From positions 186,001 to 250,000 of the forward strand of contig NW_024037053.1 in the NCBI RefSeq assembly GCF_015706575.1: a stretch of DNA of 64,000 nt, written 5' to 3'. How positions within the stretch are numbered: position 1 is the first letter of the stretch; each line of letters opens with the position of its first letter. The DNA comes from Patiria miniata. Lineage: Eukaryota; Echinodermata; Asteroidea; Valvatida; Asterinidae. Made by a program: the position numbers and the translations under genes. This document shows, in pieces, positions 35,786 to 47,483 of this stretch. The notes under the pieces were generated by a model. It had not been told where the DNA came from. It did not search any database and saw nothing but the letters and a program-made list of their open reading frames with translations.

Positions 35786-36422
35786 CAGAGTTGTAATGAC
35801 TCCAGTCAATGACTCGACTCGAGTCCGACTCGAGTCACAATTTTTGTTGACTCGAGTCGATTCGAGTCCCTAAGGGTAAATGACTCGACTCGACTCGAGT
35901 CACTGCGAGCAAATGACTCGACTCGACTCGAGTCCCTCATTAGAAGGCTCGACTCGACTCAAGCGAAGGCTAATAAGACTCGAGTCCCAAAAATAAAGGC
36001 GCAACTTTGCGAAAAGTATTTGCAGTGACTTACGGTGCAAAATTTGTGCTCACTTTACTTTGCGAATAGCAGTCATGTACAAATATACAACGTGTCACAG
36101 ACTCCCACCTCATGGTTCTAGGACGCACAAAATACTATCCAGGAACCAGATTTTTAAACACATTTTCTAATTCGCTGTTTCATCATTGGTTTTGGGTGAT
36201 TTCTTATAAAGCTCTTGGATTCGAACGCTGGCTAAACTTATAGCCTCCTTTTATAAATTTGGTATATATAGTGTTCAAATAATTGTGACTCGAATTGACT
36301 CGAGCTAAATATTTGACTCGACTCGACCTTTTGACCTAATGACTCGACTCGACTCAAGTCACTTCTTTAAAACGACTTGATTCGACTCGAGTCACAAAAA
36401 TCAGTGACTCATTACAACTCTG
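35786..36422. mobile_element. 637-bp hAT-like non-autonomous element (gene 4 intron 5)
   Basis: The inverted ends are CAGAGTTGTAATGACTC and, reverse-complemented, CAGAGTTGTAATGAGTC. The 8-bp target duplication CAGGTTGC is at 35778-35785 and 36423-36430. Eight-base duplications with CAGRG-like ends are the hAT signature. Subterminal clusters of GACTCGACTCGAGTC motifs flank a plain core. There is no transposase. The same site is empty in gene 6 (CAGGTTGC once, at 54446-54453). Confidence 0.88.
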
Positions 36423-38137
36423 CAGGTTGCAGGCACGTGTCCTTGACAAGTTAGCGCTATTTGGATAGTTGAGGGAGATTTTTGGCAGTTTTATGCGCGT
36501 GATGCAGTACACACATTCAGTGTGTCCCATGGGGCTCAGAAAAAAATGGTCACAAAATGCAATCTCTTGATCATGCATTAAGTCTGTATTGGGCTGCTCG
36601 TTCCTCATCCAAGGTCGGCAGAGAATTTTATTTCTGGATTTGTTATATCCTGAAAAGGTCATGGCAGCACACTTTCTTGCTCGGAGACTGGAAGGGACCG
36701 AAGTGAGCACTTTCTCTATTGATCCTGGACTTGTGGACACGAATATTATGAATAACTTCAGTGATTTGAAACTGATGAGCTTTTTCGTTGGAGCTTATAA
36801 AAAATTTGGTGAGTACACTTCTTGGTGCATTTGAACATTTAATATTATCATTGCCTGGCCGTGCATAAACTTTTTGTAGGTCATTTGACATGTATTTGGC
36901 AATCATCCACTGATCTTCATACTGTACTGTTTCAATTTCAGGTCCAATTAGTAGAGACTTTCATAATTATAACAAGGGTGCAAAGACTAAAATTTAACTT
37001 TGTAAGTTGCATTTCAAACTTTCTGAAGATTGAAGTGATTGAATGCTTTGTGTTTGCCCAAAGGTATGATGCGTACTCCGAAACAGGGGGCTGCTACAAG
37101 TGTCGTGGCCTGTGTTGATCCAAGCCTTCGTGGGAAAACTGCAGTGTTCATGAAGAATTGTCGACCTGCTAACCCTGCAACCTTCTGTTGGTAAGGCTTT
37201 GAGAAAATGCACACTTAACTGATCACACACATTTAGAAAATTGGAAAAACTTAGATGTTTTTTAGAAAAAAATTTCAGAAGAAATGTGAAAATATCAAGT
37301 TCGATTCTTAAGTAGTTCTAAATTTGCTGCATGTGAATTTGGACGCTGGGGTCCTGTGATGATTCTGACTCGAGGCTCCCTTTATTTGTTTTTTATCGAA
37401 CTTGATTTTTATTATGTCCATTGATTCAATGATCTTTTAATTTCTGAAGGGCCAGCCCTCTGACCGGGTCCTATGGTGAGGTTTTGACTTTTACTGAAGA
37501 GACCTTTGATTTCCAGCTAATGAATCATATTTTAATAAGGGTCCTTTGATTTTAGACTCAAGGGTCCTTGGGTTTAATTTTCTACTTTAGGGATGGCAAA
37601 AAACAGGAGGACCTTTGGGGTTACAGTCTTGGATGTCTCAACCAGTTCATCTCTGATGGTGTGCTCAAAGAAGCCTTCCCATCAGCGAGGCCAGATCTGC
37701 TGACCATTCCCAAGGACACAAGGACAGTCGAAGAGAAGATTGCTGATGATTCAGGGAAGAAAGAAGGGAGTTCAGATGACAAAGAGATGGGAAACAAATC
37801 CAAAGGAGGAGAGGCATCTTTGGAGAGGAAGCAGGATGAGGAGCAACCAGAGATAGAGTCTTCATCTGGAGCTACAGAGGTACCCTCTGAAAAAGTCAAG
37901 GCATCGCAGGAACCATATGGGGCTAATTTAGAAGAAAAGATACCTGAAGACACACTCAAAGATGAAGACAACGAACCCAAGGCATCCTCCAAACAGGAGC
38001 AGACAGAAGAGCAGCCGAAAAGAGAATTACCATCTGCAGCTGCAGAATTACCCACTGAAAGGGTTAAGGCAGAGGAAAAACCCAGTGGGCAGGTTTCAGA
38101 GGAAAGGGGCGTGACAGATAATGCAGAAAATAAGTAA

Positions 38138-41100
38138 TTAGCAGCTGAGAACTGCAGCATCTTCAGATAATAAGCAGGTGTAGAACAACCAGAGAGGGAA
38201 CCTTCAGCTCAGCCAGCTTCTGTAATTGACCAGACATCAGGAGAACCGAAGGCAGATAATGGGGAAATCTGCAGGAGATGAGGTGCAGAAGTTCAAGAAG
38301 GTGTACCGACCAAACTTGGCCAAAAATTATCAAAGTGGACTCCATTAAAGAGATTTGTGATGAACTGAAAATTTGGTGAAATCTAAATAATATTCAAATT
38401 CACAAGGTTTAGGTGTATATTAAAGACCACAAGGTATCGAAGAAAGATTAAACCTTGGCAGAAACTGCCAGAGAGACTATTTGGTCATAGTACGTGATGA
38501 GATCCAGACTTGTAGATAGTCCAGGCAAAATACTTTATTTTTGAAGTGAACCTCACACAAATTGCAACAGATTTTTTTGTTCATCACATTGCACTTATGT
38601 AAGGTCCCTAGAATGGTGTAGTAACAGTCTTAAAAATCCAAGTGGTGGAAATATGCCTAATTTGCATAAATCGTTAATACCTCTCCGGTAATATATTTCA
38701 TCCCATATTTGGGTATATATATATATTTTTTTTTAAAGTTTATTTTAGTGATTGTACTTACACATCCTTACTTCAATAACACAAAATTCACAACAAAAAA
38801 GATTAGTGTTGCGTACAATAATTGTGTCAATGTCAGAATGTTTTTTTACCAATAATTTTGGGAATTTCCTTGAACTTGTTCAAGTCCCACCGTTAGGCAT
38901 CCCATCACCTTCTTTTCAGCCCCGAGTTTACGGACACCTTGTTTTCCCTGTTTTTTGTTTGCTGGGCTAAATATCACAATGTTATCATTGTTCACATGAT
39001 TTTCAATAAAGTTTTAGTAGGGGAACTGTGCCAGTAAGCAACTTGGTGAATTTGAAGCTCATCGGTGTTGAGGTTTGGCAAGACTACTTGATGATATCTG
39101 GAGATGATGTCTCTAGAAAAAAATCCTGGAGACGCCCATACTTGTTAGTTTACAATTCTCAAGATACATTGTATTTACTTCGGACGACTGGAATCATTGA
39201 TATTTTCTTAAAGTCCCTTACTTATTAATTAACCTTGCCTTACTTGTTTCTTTTGTAAGATTTTGATGAAATTTGAGTGTTGTTTACTTAATCTAATTAT
39301 TGTAAAGTAGTTGATTCGTTGATGATGGTTTTCATACATGCCTTGTAATTTCATATTGACCATTTAATCAACTCGAAAAGTATATTTTGGTATTTGGGTT
39401 TGGGGCATGTTGGATACATGTATTCCTATATTAGTTCAGTTCAATTTCATTCAATTCAATTCGAAATACGTTATCCTTAAAAAGGCAATTACATGTACAT
39501 ATAGTTGGACAGCTCACTATAAGGACACTATAAGTAAGTAAATATATGAAATTGTAAACAATTACAAACTACATGTACTCATATCTAGATTAAGTTGCTT
39601 AAAATTCTTTGGTAATTATTGTTTCTTTTGTAATTGACTTTGTTGGGTTGGAATTTTCTAAAGCATTGCATTTGATGAAAATTATTTCATCTTTTCAGTA
39701 TTCCTAAGATGCAGTTACGCCATAAAAAGAACACGGAACAGACGTATCCATCCTATATATCCTAGGTATGTCGCATTTTTCAGGTGTTGCATATTATTTT
39801 TTAAAAATGGACCAAATTGTTCATTCGTAGCAAGGCAAAAGCTAGTTTATTCCACATGACATGCAAAATCTGCCGATGTTAATTTTTTTTTAAAAGGTGA
39901 AAATGCAACATAACATTAAAAGTTTTCAGCGGCTGGTTTAAAAACGCAACATTTCAAAAATACAATTTCAAAATAAACGAACTTTTTGTAGCGGCGGCAT
40001 GGTCTAAAACCAACTCTTGACATGGCGCGTGCGAAGCCTCGGAGCCGGCACTTTGAGAGGTCGCCCACCAGTGATGGTGGGAAGTATGCATGTGCTACTT
40101 TTTTCAGCATGATTTTTCTATTTAAGCAGCCTGGGGACGTACGTGAGCTTAGACCCGCCCCGCCGATCTTTACAGAGAGGTGGAGAGAGTGGTTCTGCCA
40201 GACAATCTTTGTCTTACTCTTGGACAGTCTTCCAGACGTTCAAGTGCTGGCTTTAGACAAGTGGTTATAACTTGCACACTACGTATATATTGCAGTTCAT
40301 GCGAGTCTTATTGTAGGTGGATGTTGCCACTTGAAATCAGGAATACGATGTAGTTAAAATCTCAATGTAATTCTACATTATTTTTTTACAAGTACGCTTA
40401 TTCCCCCACCCGAAAATTTGGTTCTTGATGTTGGCTCCTCTCTTTGCATGGACTCCGCACGCTATGTGTCTCTCTCTAGATCTAGAGATCTCCCCTGCAC
40501 CGCGCGCGAAGCTCCATATCTACTGTTGATGAACATAGTTCGTTCTGGCATGGAGCTATAAAACACAAGGCAACATTTTTGGCAACACTTCAAGTGAACT
40601 TTGATCAGTCGACATCGCAATATAAATCATCATTGCCAGATACTGATGGTACACTGATTGCAGTGGGTGTAGACAGTTTAGTACACGTAGGCCTACGTCT
40701 ATCATTCATTGACTATTATACATGGCCAACTGAGCCCGGCCAGAAATAATTCCCAGCCTCAACCACGCCCATCTGGATTGAGAAGTTCATGGTGAGTGTG
40801 AGTTTATTGTCATGCCTTAAATTGGACAGGAATAATTAGTCGTCGAGACAGGGGTAGGGCAATAATTGGATACTGCTTCGATGTGGGTTGCCATATGCTT
40901 AAAGTTTGATTGCGCGCTTGAACTTCTAACTGGATTTTTTACATTAGAAATGTGTAGGATAGATTTCCATTCCTGCATGGCCATCACTAAATTTTCCCCG
41001 CAGTGACCTATCAGCCATCAGAAAGTGATAATACATGTATGCATCCAGGGAAAATGTTGAAGCATTTACTGAAAAAAACACTTAGACATTTTCAGACCAG

Positions 41101-41799
41101 CCTCATATAGGGTTTGTGCACAGTTAATGTCCAGGTATGTCTTTGCAATGTGTATATTGTGTTGAAAATTGACATTGTTTGGGGATTTGTACATGTAGTG
41201 CAGGGGGTCGAGGCACTTTGTCACAATACAAAACAATATTTTGCGCCTTTTTGCAAAGTTCGGGGTGGGGGCGGAGGCCCCTTTCCGCCATATTCTATAG
41301 CATTACACCACTGGAATTTGTGTGGGATAAATTGCCTGTGCCCAATTTATTAGTTGGGTGCACCATGAAGTATAGTTTTGCCACGCGTCAGATATCGTCT
41401 GTGACTTGGTGCAAACAACTCCGTGGTGTCGCAACTGTCCACAACATTCTGCTGGACTTGGTGATGCGACTGACATAATATTCTACCATAGGCCTACAGA
41501 TAATAATTGTGTTAACGTATCTTCATAAAACTTAATGCTTATTTTTTTAAAGCTTATTACTAGCATTATCAATCTTGATGAGAAAAGGGACGTTACAAAT
41601 TAGGAGCATACGCTTGGGCGATCCAAGGACGCAGAGGAGACACTCCCGTCCCCCAGGCAATATATACAAGTCAAGTTGAAATATAAGCATGCTGTAGCTG
41701 GTAATACCAAGTTCAGTACATACTTTTCGATCGAGAACAGATTATATTGTTTGCATTCTTTTTGGCCTGACAGGTTTAGGTTCGACTGAAAGGTTGAAA
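38138..41799 (+). other. Spacer 4/5: 3' UTR of gene 4 and upstream region of gene 5
   Basis: Organised as spacer 3/4. The fossil tail relic after the stop shares a ~76-bp deletion with spacer 5/6, joining GTGTACCGA to CCAAACTTGG. AATAAA lies at 39005-39010. The putative noncoding-exon donor has its GT at 40792, and the leader acceptor is at 41773. No coding exon is seen. Confidence 0.55.
39005..39010 (+). terminator. Polyadenylation signal AATAAA, gene 4
   Basis: Same conserved context as at 28184. It lies about 870 bases after the normal stop of the interrupted gene 4. Confidence 0.55.
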
Positions 41800-44700
41800 A
41801 TGGGGAACAAATTAGAACATCCGTCGGTGGAGCTTCCCCCGGAGAAGCTGGTGATGGTCACAGGTGGAAACACTGGTAAAAAAAAACCTGTTTTAGCATT
41901 CTTGCAAAAGTTTAACTTTTTTGAGGGGGTATATCTTCCAGAATCCGACTGAACTTTCAGAATTCCTGCACGAACCAAATGAATCTTACACAATATGATC
42001 CACCAGGATCCTACATAATTTTAATTCCTCACGCTCCGTGAAAATGGTTCAAGTTGAGAAAGACTTAATTCAAAATACAGCAGGCCTCCAAACTTCATGG
42101 TGGGTTTTAAAGGTCTACTCGGAGACTAATCATGACAAATCATTATTTAATTCAATAATTCATCTCAAATGTCATCTTAAATTTTGATACTTATTCATGT
42201 TATACAAGATCTTGTTTTCTTACTCGAGTTCAAGTCTTTGGATTGGTTTCATAAGTTTCTTCCTTCAGAGTACCGTAATATATAACTATGTTTTCTTCAT
42301 ATTGTTCGTCCTTGGACTATCCTTTTCTCTTTAATACCTCAGTTATTAATTCCTTTGATGCAGGGATTGGATATGAAACGGCAAAGTCCATTGCGAAGAT
42401 GGGAGCAAGAGTGTGCATTACAAGTCGCTCAGAGGACAAAGCTAAAGCTGTGAGTGTGGTTTCGGGGAGTAAATCAGTAAACTGTGTGGTCCACTTCAAC
42501 ACGAAGCTATTCTTGTATAGCTGTTTTCAAGTATAGGCACGCTGTATAGGGCATATAGGAACTCACTTTTGACTAGAATCCTCGTGGTATAAGGTCAGTG
42601 AAGTAACTCCTTTTCGACGAGTGGATTGGATGGGTCCTAAAATGTCCAGCTGGGAAATTCAAAAAGTGGGTTGGGGGCGGGGGGGGGGGGGAGCTGTTCA
42701 TTACACAAATGTACATCTTATGCAAACTTGTGCGCTAGCTTACGTACGTCCCTTAACCTCACCGCAAAATCTTCCATTCCCTAACTTTTGTACTGTTTGT
42801 TCTCCGATTTTCTGAACTTGATGTAATACATTTTGACTATCTGAAAGTTACGAGATGACATTAAAATCGGCATTGCTTTTCAAGTTCTCACCACAAAAAT
42901 TGGGGCGGGGAGGGGGGGGGAGATCCAGTGACCCATCCCCCCCCCCCCCCTAGTCAAAAAGGGGGATATCTTCCCATCCCCTGCCAGGATTCACGCGGCC
43001 TTGGGTAAGGTGGTAGATATTTAGTAATATTTTGGCCACATTTTTTTCAGAGCTGTGGTTAATCCCTCAACTTTACCAAGCTTACAGCTCCGTGGAATAA
43101 GCCCCCGACATAAATCCCCCTTAGCACAGTAATTAAAAGATAAATTACTTAGCGAAAAACAGCTGAGATTATGTCACAAACAATTAAAAAAAATGTTACA
43201 CATTATTTTTAGGAGCTCGAAGATCACGCCGCATTTAGGTATACAATGTATATTCTAAGTGATTTTCTTTGACGCATTAATGACTCAGGTTTTTGGTCAT
43301 TTAGGCAATCGAGCGAATGCAGACAGAACATCGAGATGAAATGCAGCAGAGAAGTCATGGGCAGGTAAACTAAACCTTTTTTGAATGGTGACAATTTGTC
43401 TGATATGGCCAAAATGGTTTTACCTGATATGAAGTAAAAGTCTTAGTGGGGAGGCTTTTTCAAGTGTTTTTTGTCACGACATGGGGGTGCCTGTCAGTAG
43501 GGAAGCGTTGCCTAGTTGAAGCGCTCTGTGAACCTCTCAACAAACTTCCTTGTATGAGTAGGCTTGTTAAGGGGTGGTACGTTTAGCATCAAGGGGTTTA
43601 TCTGACCATTCATGGAGAGGAAACTGCATGTAGATATTGCAAAAATGATCGAGTGGGATAATGTGTTCCTCACGTGAGTTGCTTCAGGGTTAGAAGGACT
43701 GTTGTCTGTTGTGACCCAGGGAGCTCTGGTCGAGGTAGTTTGGGTTTGTACTGGTCATCCTTGTTGATGGCTGAATAATCCTTGAGAATGTGATGAGGCT
43801 AGTGTGCTGTCAGTCACTTCCTAAATGGAAGATCATCCGAGCCTCGATTTAATGTCCATGAGACCTTCCTTTTTCTATAGGCTGTGAAGAATCTTGCTGC
43901 TTATCTGGACTATTAAGTTGTTTCTGATATTTCATAATTATGTTGCAGAATGAAGTTTTTTATATCAATCTTTTTCATACCAAGGAACCAGAGACAAAAA
44001 TGGGCCAAATGAGCCATGTGTTAATTAACACGAGACTGACTTCACTTGTTAGTGGCTTTTTGTGGAAGCGGAGGTTGTAGTTTCTGATGATCTGTTGATG
44101 TTGGAAAGTTTGGAAGGGCCAGTAGGCCTACAAATATTTGTGGCTGATTAAATCCTATTGATTTTCCTAAATCAAATGTTTTTCTTATTACAATTTTCCA
44201 TGAATGCTGCTGGCCAGGCGTCATCTCCATCCACCAGTGAAGAGATCAAGCCACTGAATGTGGAGTACATCATAGTGGATCTCGCCTCGTTGCAATCCAC
44301 CATGGACTTCATTCAGAAGACCAAGGAGAGGATGCAGTACCTTAATATCTTGGTCTGCAATGCTGGCATTGCCTTTGTCAAACAAGGTAAGGACTCCGGC
44401 ATCATGACCTATACATGGCGCTTGAAAGGACTGCTATCGAAAGTCTCAATTTGCTCCACTAGTTGTCGTGTTCAAAAGGGTTCTTTCGTTGGATTTCTTT
44501 CATAGAATACACAGAGGATAAATACGAGTCGCAATTCCAAGTCAACTACCTGTCACAGCTCCTCATTGTGCTGCATCTCATGCCGCTGCTGCGGGCTGGT
44601 GCCCCCGACTCCCGCATTGTTCTCCTGTCATCAGACGCGCATAAAAGTGGGAAACTAGACCTGGACAACATGCAGGGCCCCAAATCCTTCAGTCGGCTTA

Positions 44701-47483
44701 CAGCCTACGCCTCATCCAAGGCCTACATGGTGAGATTCTTTTAATTCAGGAATTGAATGAAGTCGGTGATCTAGTCCAGTCAACACATGACGTCGCCAGA
44801 CCATATTGAAATGGGGGATGTGACAACGACATTGCCGACTGACTCTCGTGCTGGAAGGTAGCCGGATGGTCACCCGCAGCCACCTATACTCTAAAAAGCA
44901 ATGGGAGAGAGTGGGAGGGGGCCGGAGGCTATTTACCATCTTACCACAGGGGGCGCTATTCAAAGCAGATGGAACAGGACACTGTCTGTCAAATACATGT
45001 ATAACACTGTTCATCCCCCTTCCGTGCCACCTTCGGTCTACCCCTAGTAAGAGTCTGAGCGTGTATGAGTCGTCCGTGATTAACTTGTTGGTTCAGATAA
45101 ATGCTATGTATAATTTTTTCAGCCAGGTTGCCAGAGTTGTAATGACTCCAGTCAATGACTCGACTCGAGTCCGACTCGAGTCACAATTTTTGTTGACTCG
45201 AGTCGATTCGAGTCCCTAAGGGTAAATGACTCGACTCGACTCGAGTCACTGCGAGCAAATGACTCGACTCGACTCGAGTCCCTCATTAGAAGGCTCGACT
45301 CGACTCAAGCGAAGGCTAATAAGACTCGAGTCCCAAAAATAAAGGCGCAACTTTGCGAAAAGTATTTGCAGTGACTTACGGTGCAAAATTTGTGCTCACT
45401 TTACTTTGCGAATAGCAGTCATGTACAAATATACAACGTGTCACAGACTCCCACCTCATGGTTCTAGGACGCACAAAATACTATCCAGGAACCAGATTTT
45501 TAAACACATTTTCTAATTCGCTGTTTCATCATTGGTTTTGGGTGATTTCTTATAAAGCTCTTGGATTCGAACGCTGGCTAAACTTATAGCCTCCTTTTAT
45601 AAATTTGGTATATATAGTGTTTAAATAATTGTGACTCGAATTGACTCGAGCTAAATATTTGACTCGACTCGACCTTTTGACCTAATGACTCGACTCGACT
45701 CAAGTCACTTCTTTAAAACGACTTGATTCGACTCGAGTCACAAAAATCAGTGACTCATTACAACTCTGCAGGTTGCAGGCACGTGTCCTTGACAAGTTAG
45801 CGCTATTTGGATAGTTGAGGGAGATTTTTGGCAGTTTTATGCGCGTGATGCAGTACACACATTCAGTGTGTCCCATGGGGCTCAGAAAAAAATGGTCACA
45901 AAATGCAATCTCTTGATCATGCATTAAGTCTGTATTGGGCTGCTCGTTCCTCATCCAAGGTCGGCAGAGAATTTTATTTCTGGATTTGTTATATCCTGAA
46001 AAGGTCATGGCAGCACACTTTCTTGCTCGGAGACTGGAAGGGACCGAAGTGAGCACTTTCTCTATTGATCCTGGACTTGTGGACACGAATATTATGAATA
46101 ACTTCAGTGATTTGAAACTGATGAGCTTTTTCGTTGGAGCTTATAAAAAATTTGGTGAGTACACTTCTTGGTGCATTTGAACATTTAATATTATCATTGC
46201 CTGGCCGTGCATAAACTTTTTGTAGGTCATTTGACATGTATTTGGCAATCATCCACTGATCTTCATACTGTACTGTTTCAATTTCAGGTCCAATTAGTAG
46301 AGACTTTCATAATTATAACAAGGGTGCAAAGACTAAAATTTAACTTTGTAAGTTGCATTTCAAACTTTCTGAAGATTGAAGTGATTGAATGCTTTGTGTT
46401 TGCCCAAAGGTATGATGCGTACTCCGAAACAGGGGGCTGCTACAAGTGTCGTGGCCTGTGTTGATCCAAGCCTTCGTGGGAAAACTGCAGTGTTCATGAA
46501 GAATTGTCGACCTGCTAACCCTGCAACCTTCTGTTGGTAAGGCTTTGAGAAAATGCACACTTAACTGATCACACACATTTAGAAAATTGGAAAAACTTAG
46601 ATGTTTTTTAGAAAAAAATTTCAGAAGAAATGTGAAAATATCAAGTTCGATTCTTAAGTAGTTCTAAATTTGCTGCATGTGAATTTGGACGCTGGGGTCC
46701 TGTGATGATTCTGACTCGAGGCTCCCTTTATTTGTTTTTTATCGAACTTGATTTTTATTATGTCCATTGATTCAATGATCTTTTAATTTCTGAAGGGCCA
46801 GCCCTCTGACCGGGTCCTATGGTGAGGTTTTGACTTTTACTGAAGAGACCTTTGATTTCCAGCTAATGAATCATATTTTAATAAGGGTCCTTTGATTTTA
46901 GACTCAAGGGTCCTTGGGTTTAATTTTCTACTTTAGGGATGGCAAAAAACAGGAGGACCTTTGGGGTTACAGTCTTGGATGTCTCAACCAGTTCATCTCT
47001 GATGGTGTGCTCAAAGAAGCCTTCCCATCAGCGAGGCCAGATCTGCTGACCATTCCCAAGGACACAAGGACAGTCGAAGAGAAGATTGCTGATGATTCAG
47101 GGAAGAAAGAAGGGAGTTCAGATGACAAAGAGATGGGAAACAAATCCAAAGGAGGAGAGGCATCTTTGGAGAGGAAGCAGGATGAGGAGCAACCAGAGAT
47201 AGAGTCTTCATCTGGAGCTACAGAGGTACCCTCTGAAAAAGTCAAGGCATCGCAGGAACCATATGGGGCTAATTTAGAAGAAAAGATACCTGAAGACACA
47301 CTCAAAGATGAAGACAACGAACCCAAGGCATCCTCCAAACAGGAGCAGACAGAAGAGCAGCCGAAAAGAGAATTACCATCTGCAGCTGCAGAATTACCCA
47401 CTGAAAGGGTTAAGGCAGAGGAAAAACCCAGTGGGCAGGTTTCAGAGGAAAGGGGCGTGACAGATAATGCAGAAAATAAGTAA
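41800..47483 (+). CDS. SDR gene 5: intact twin of gene 4 (479 aa)
   Basis: Exons: 41800-41875, 42364-42449, 43305-43364, 44218-44386, 44506-44729, 46004-46154, 46410-46536, 46937-47483. The frame closes and all SDR motifs are present (TGGNTGIG, NAG, Tyr198-x3-Lys202, DPG). Compared with gene 1 it has exon 3 reading TEHRDEMQQR and exon 5 reading EYTEDKYESQ; exon 8 is almost unchanged although the introns have diverged strongly. Intron 5 contains the hAT-like element. The tail of about 140 residues is charged, repeat-free and ends at the common TAA. It is the only undamaged member of the 4/5 pair. Confidence 0.9.
45132..45768. mobile_element. 637-bp hAT-like non-autonomous element (gene 5 intron 5)
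   Basis: Duplicate of 35786-36422, with the same ends and the same CAGGTTGC duplication at 45124-45131 and 45769-45776. It was copied along with the gene rather than inserted anew. Confidence 0.88.

Larger units (their letters stand above)
30980..38137 (+). pseudogene. SDR gene 4: interrupted in exon 2 by a foldback transposon
   Basis: Segments: 30980-31055, 31545-31621 (exon 2 left part), 33095-33106 (exon 2 right part, starting with the AAA duplication), 33959-34018, 34872-35040, 35160-35383, 36658-36808, 37064-37190, 37591-38137. The 1473-bp element splits exon 2 after Lys51 of the cofactor domain, and its first three bases are an in-frame TAG, so only 51 residues could be made. All other exons and splice sites are intact, and the later exons encode the same protein as gene 5. 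The damage is therefore one recent event. A rescue by splicing the element out cannot be excluded from sequence alone but would need unusual sites. Confidence 0.9.
29600..38480. repeat. Recent tandem duplication, left copy (gene 4 block)
   Basis: This block is almost identical to about 40420-47830 in exons, introns and spacer alike. Offsets are 10820 before the foldback insertion and about 9344 after it, the difference being the insertion plus its duplicated AAA and a single-base change. All small open frames in the two blocks match residue for residue. Block limits are approximate, because the spacers beyond them are also similar. Confidence 0.85.
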
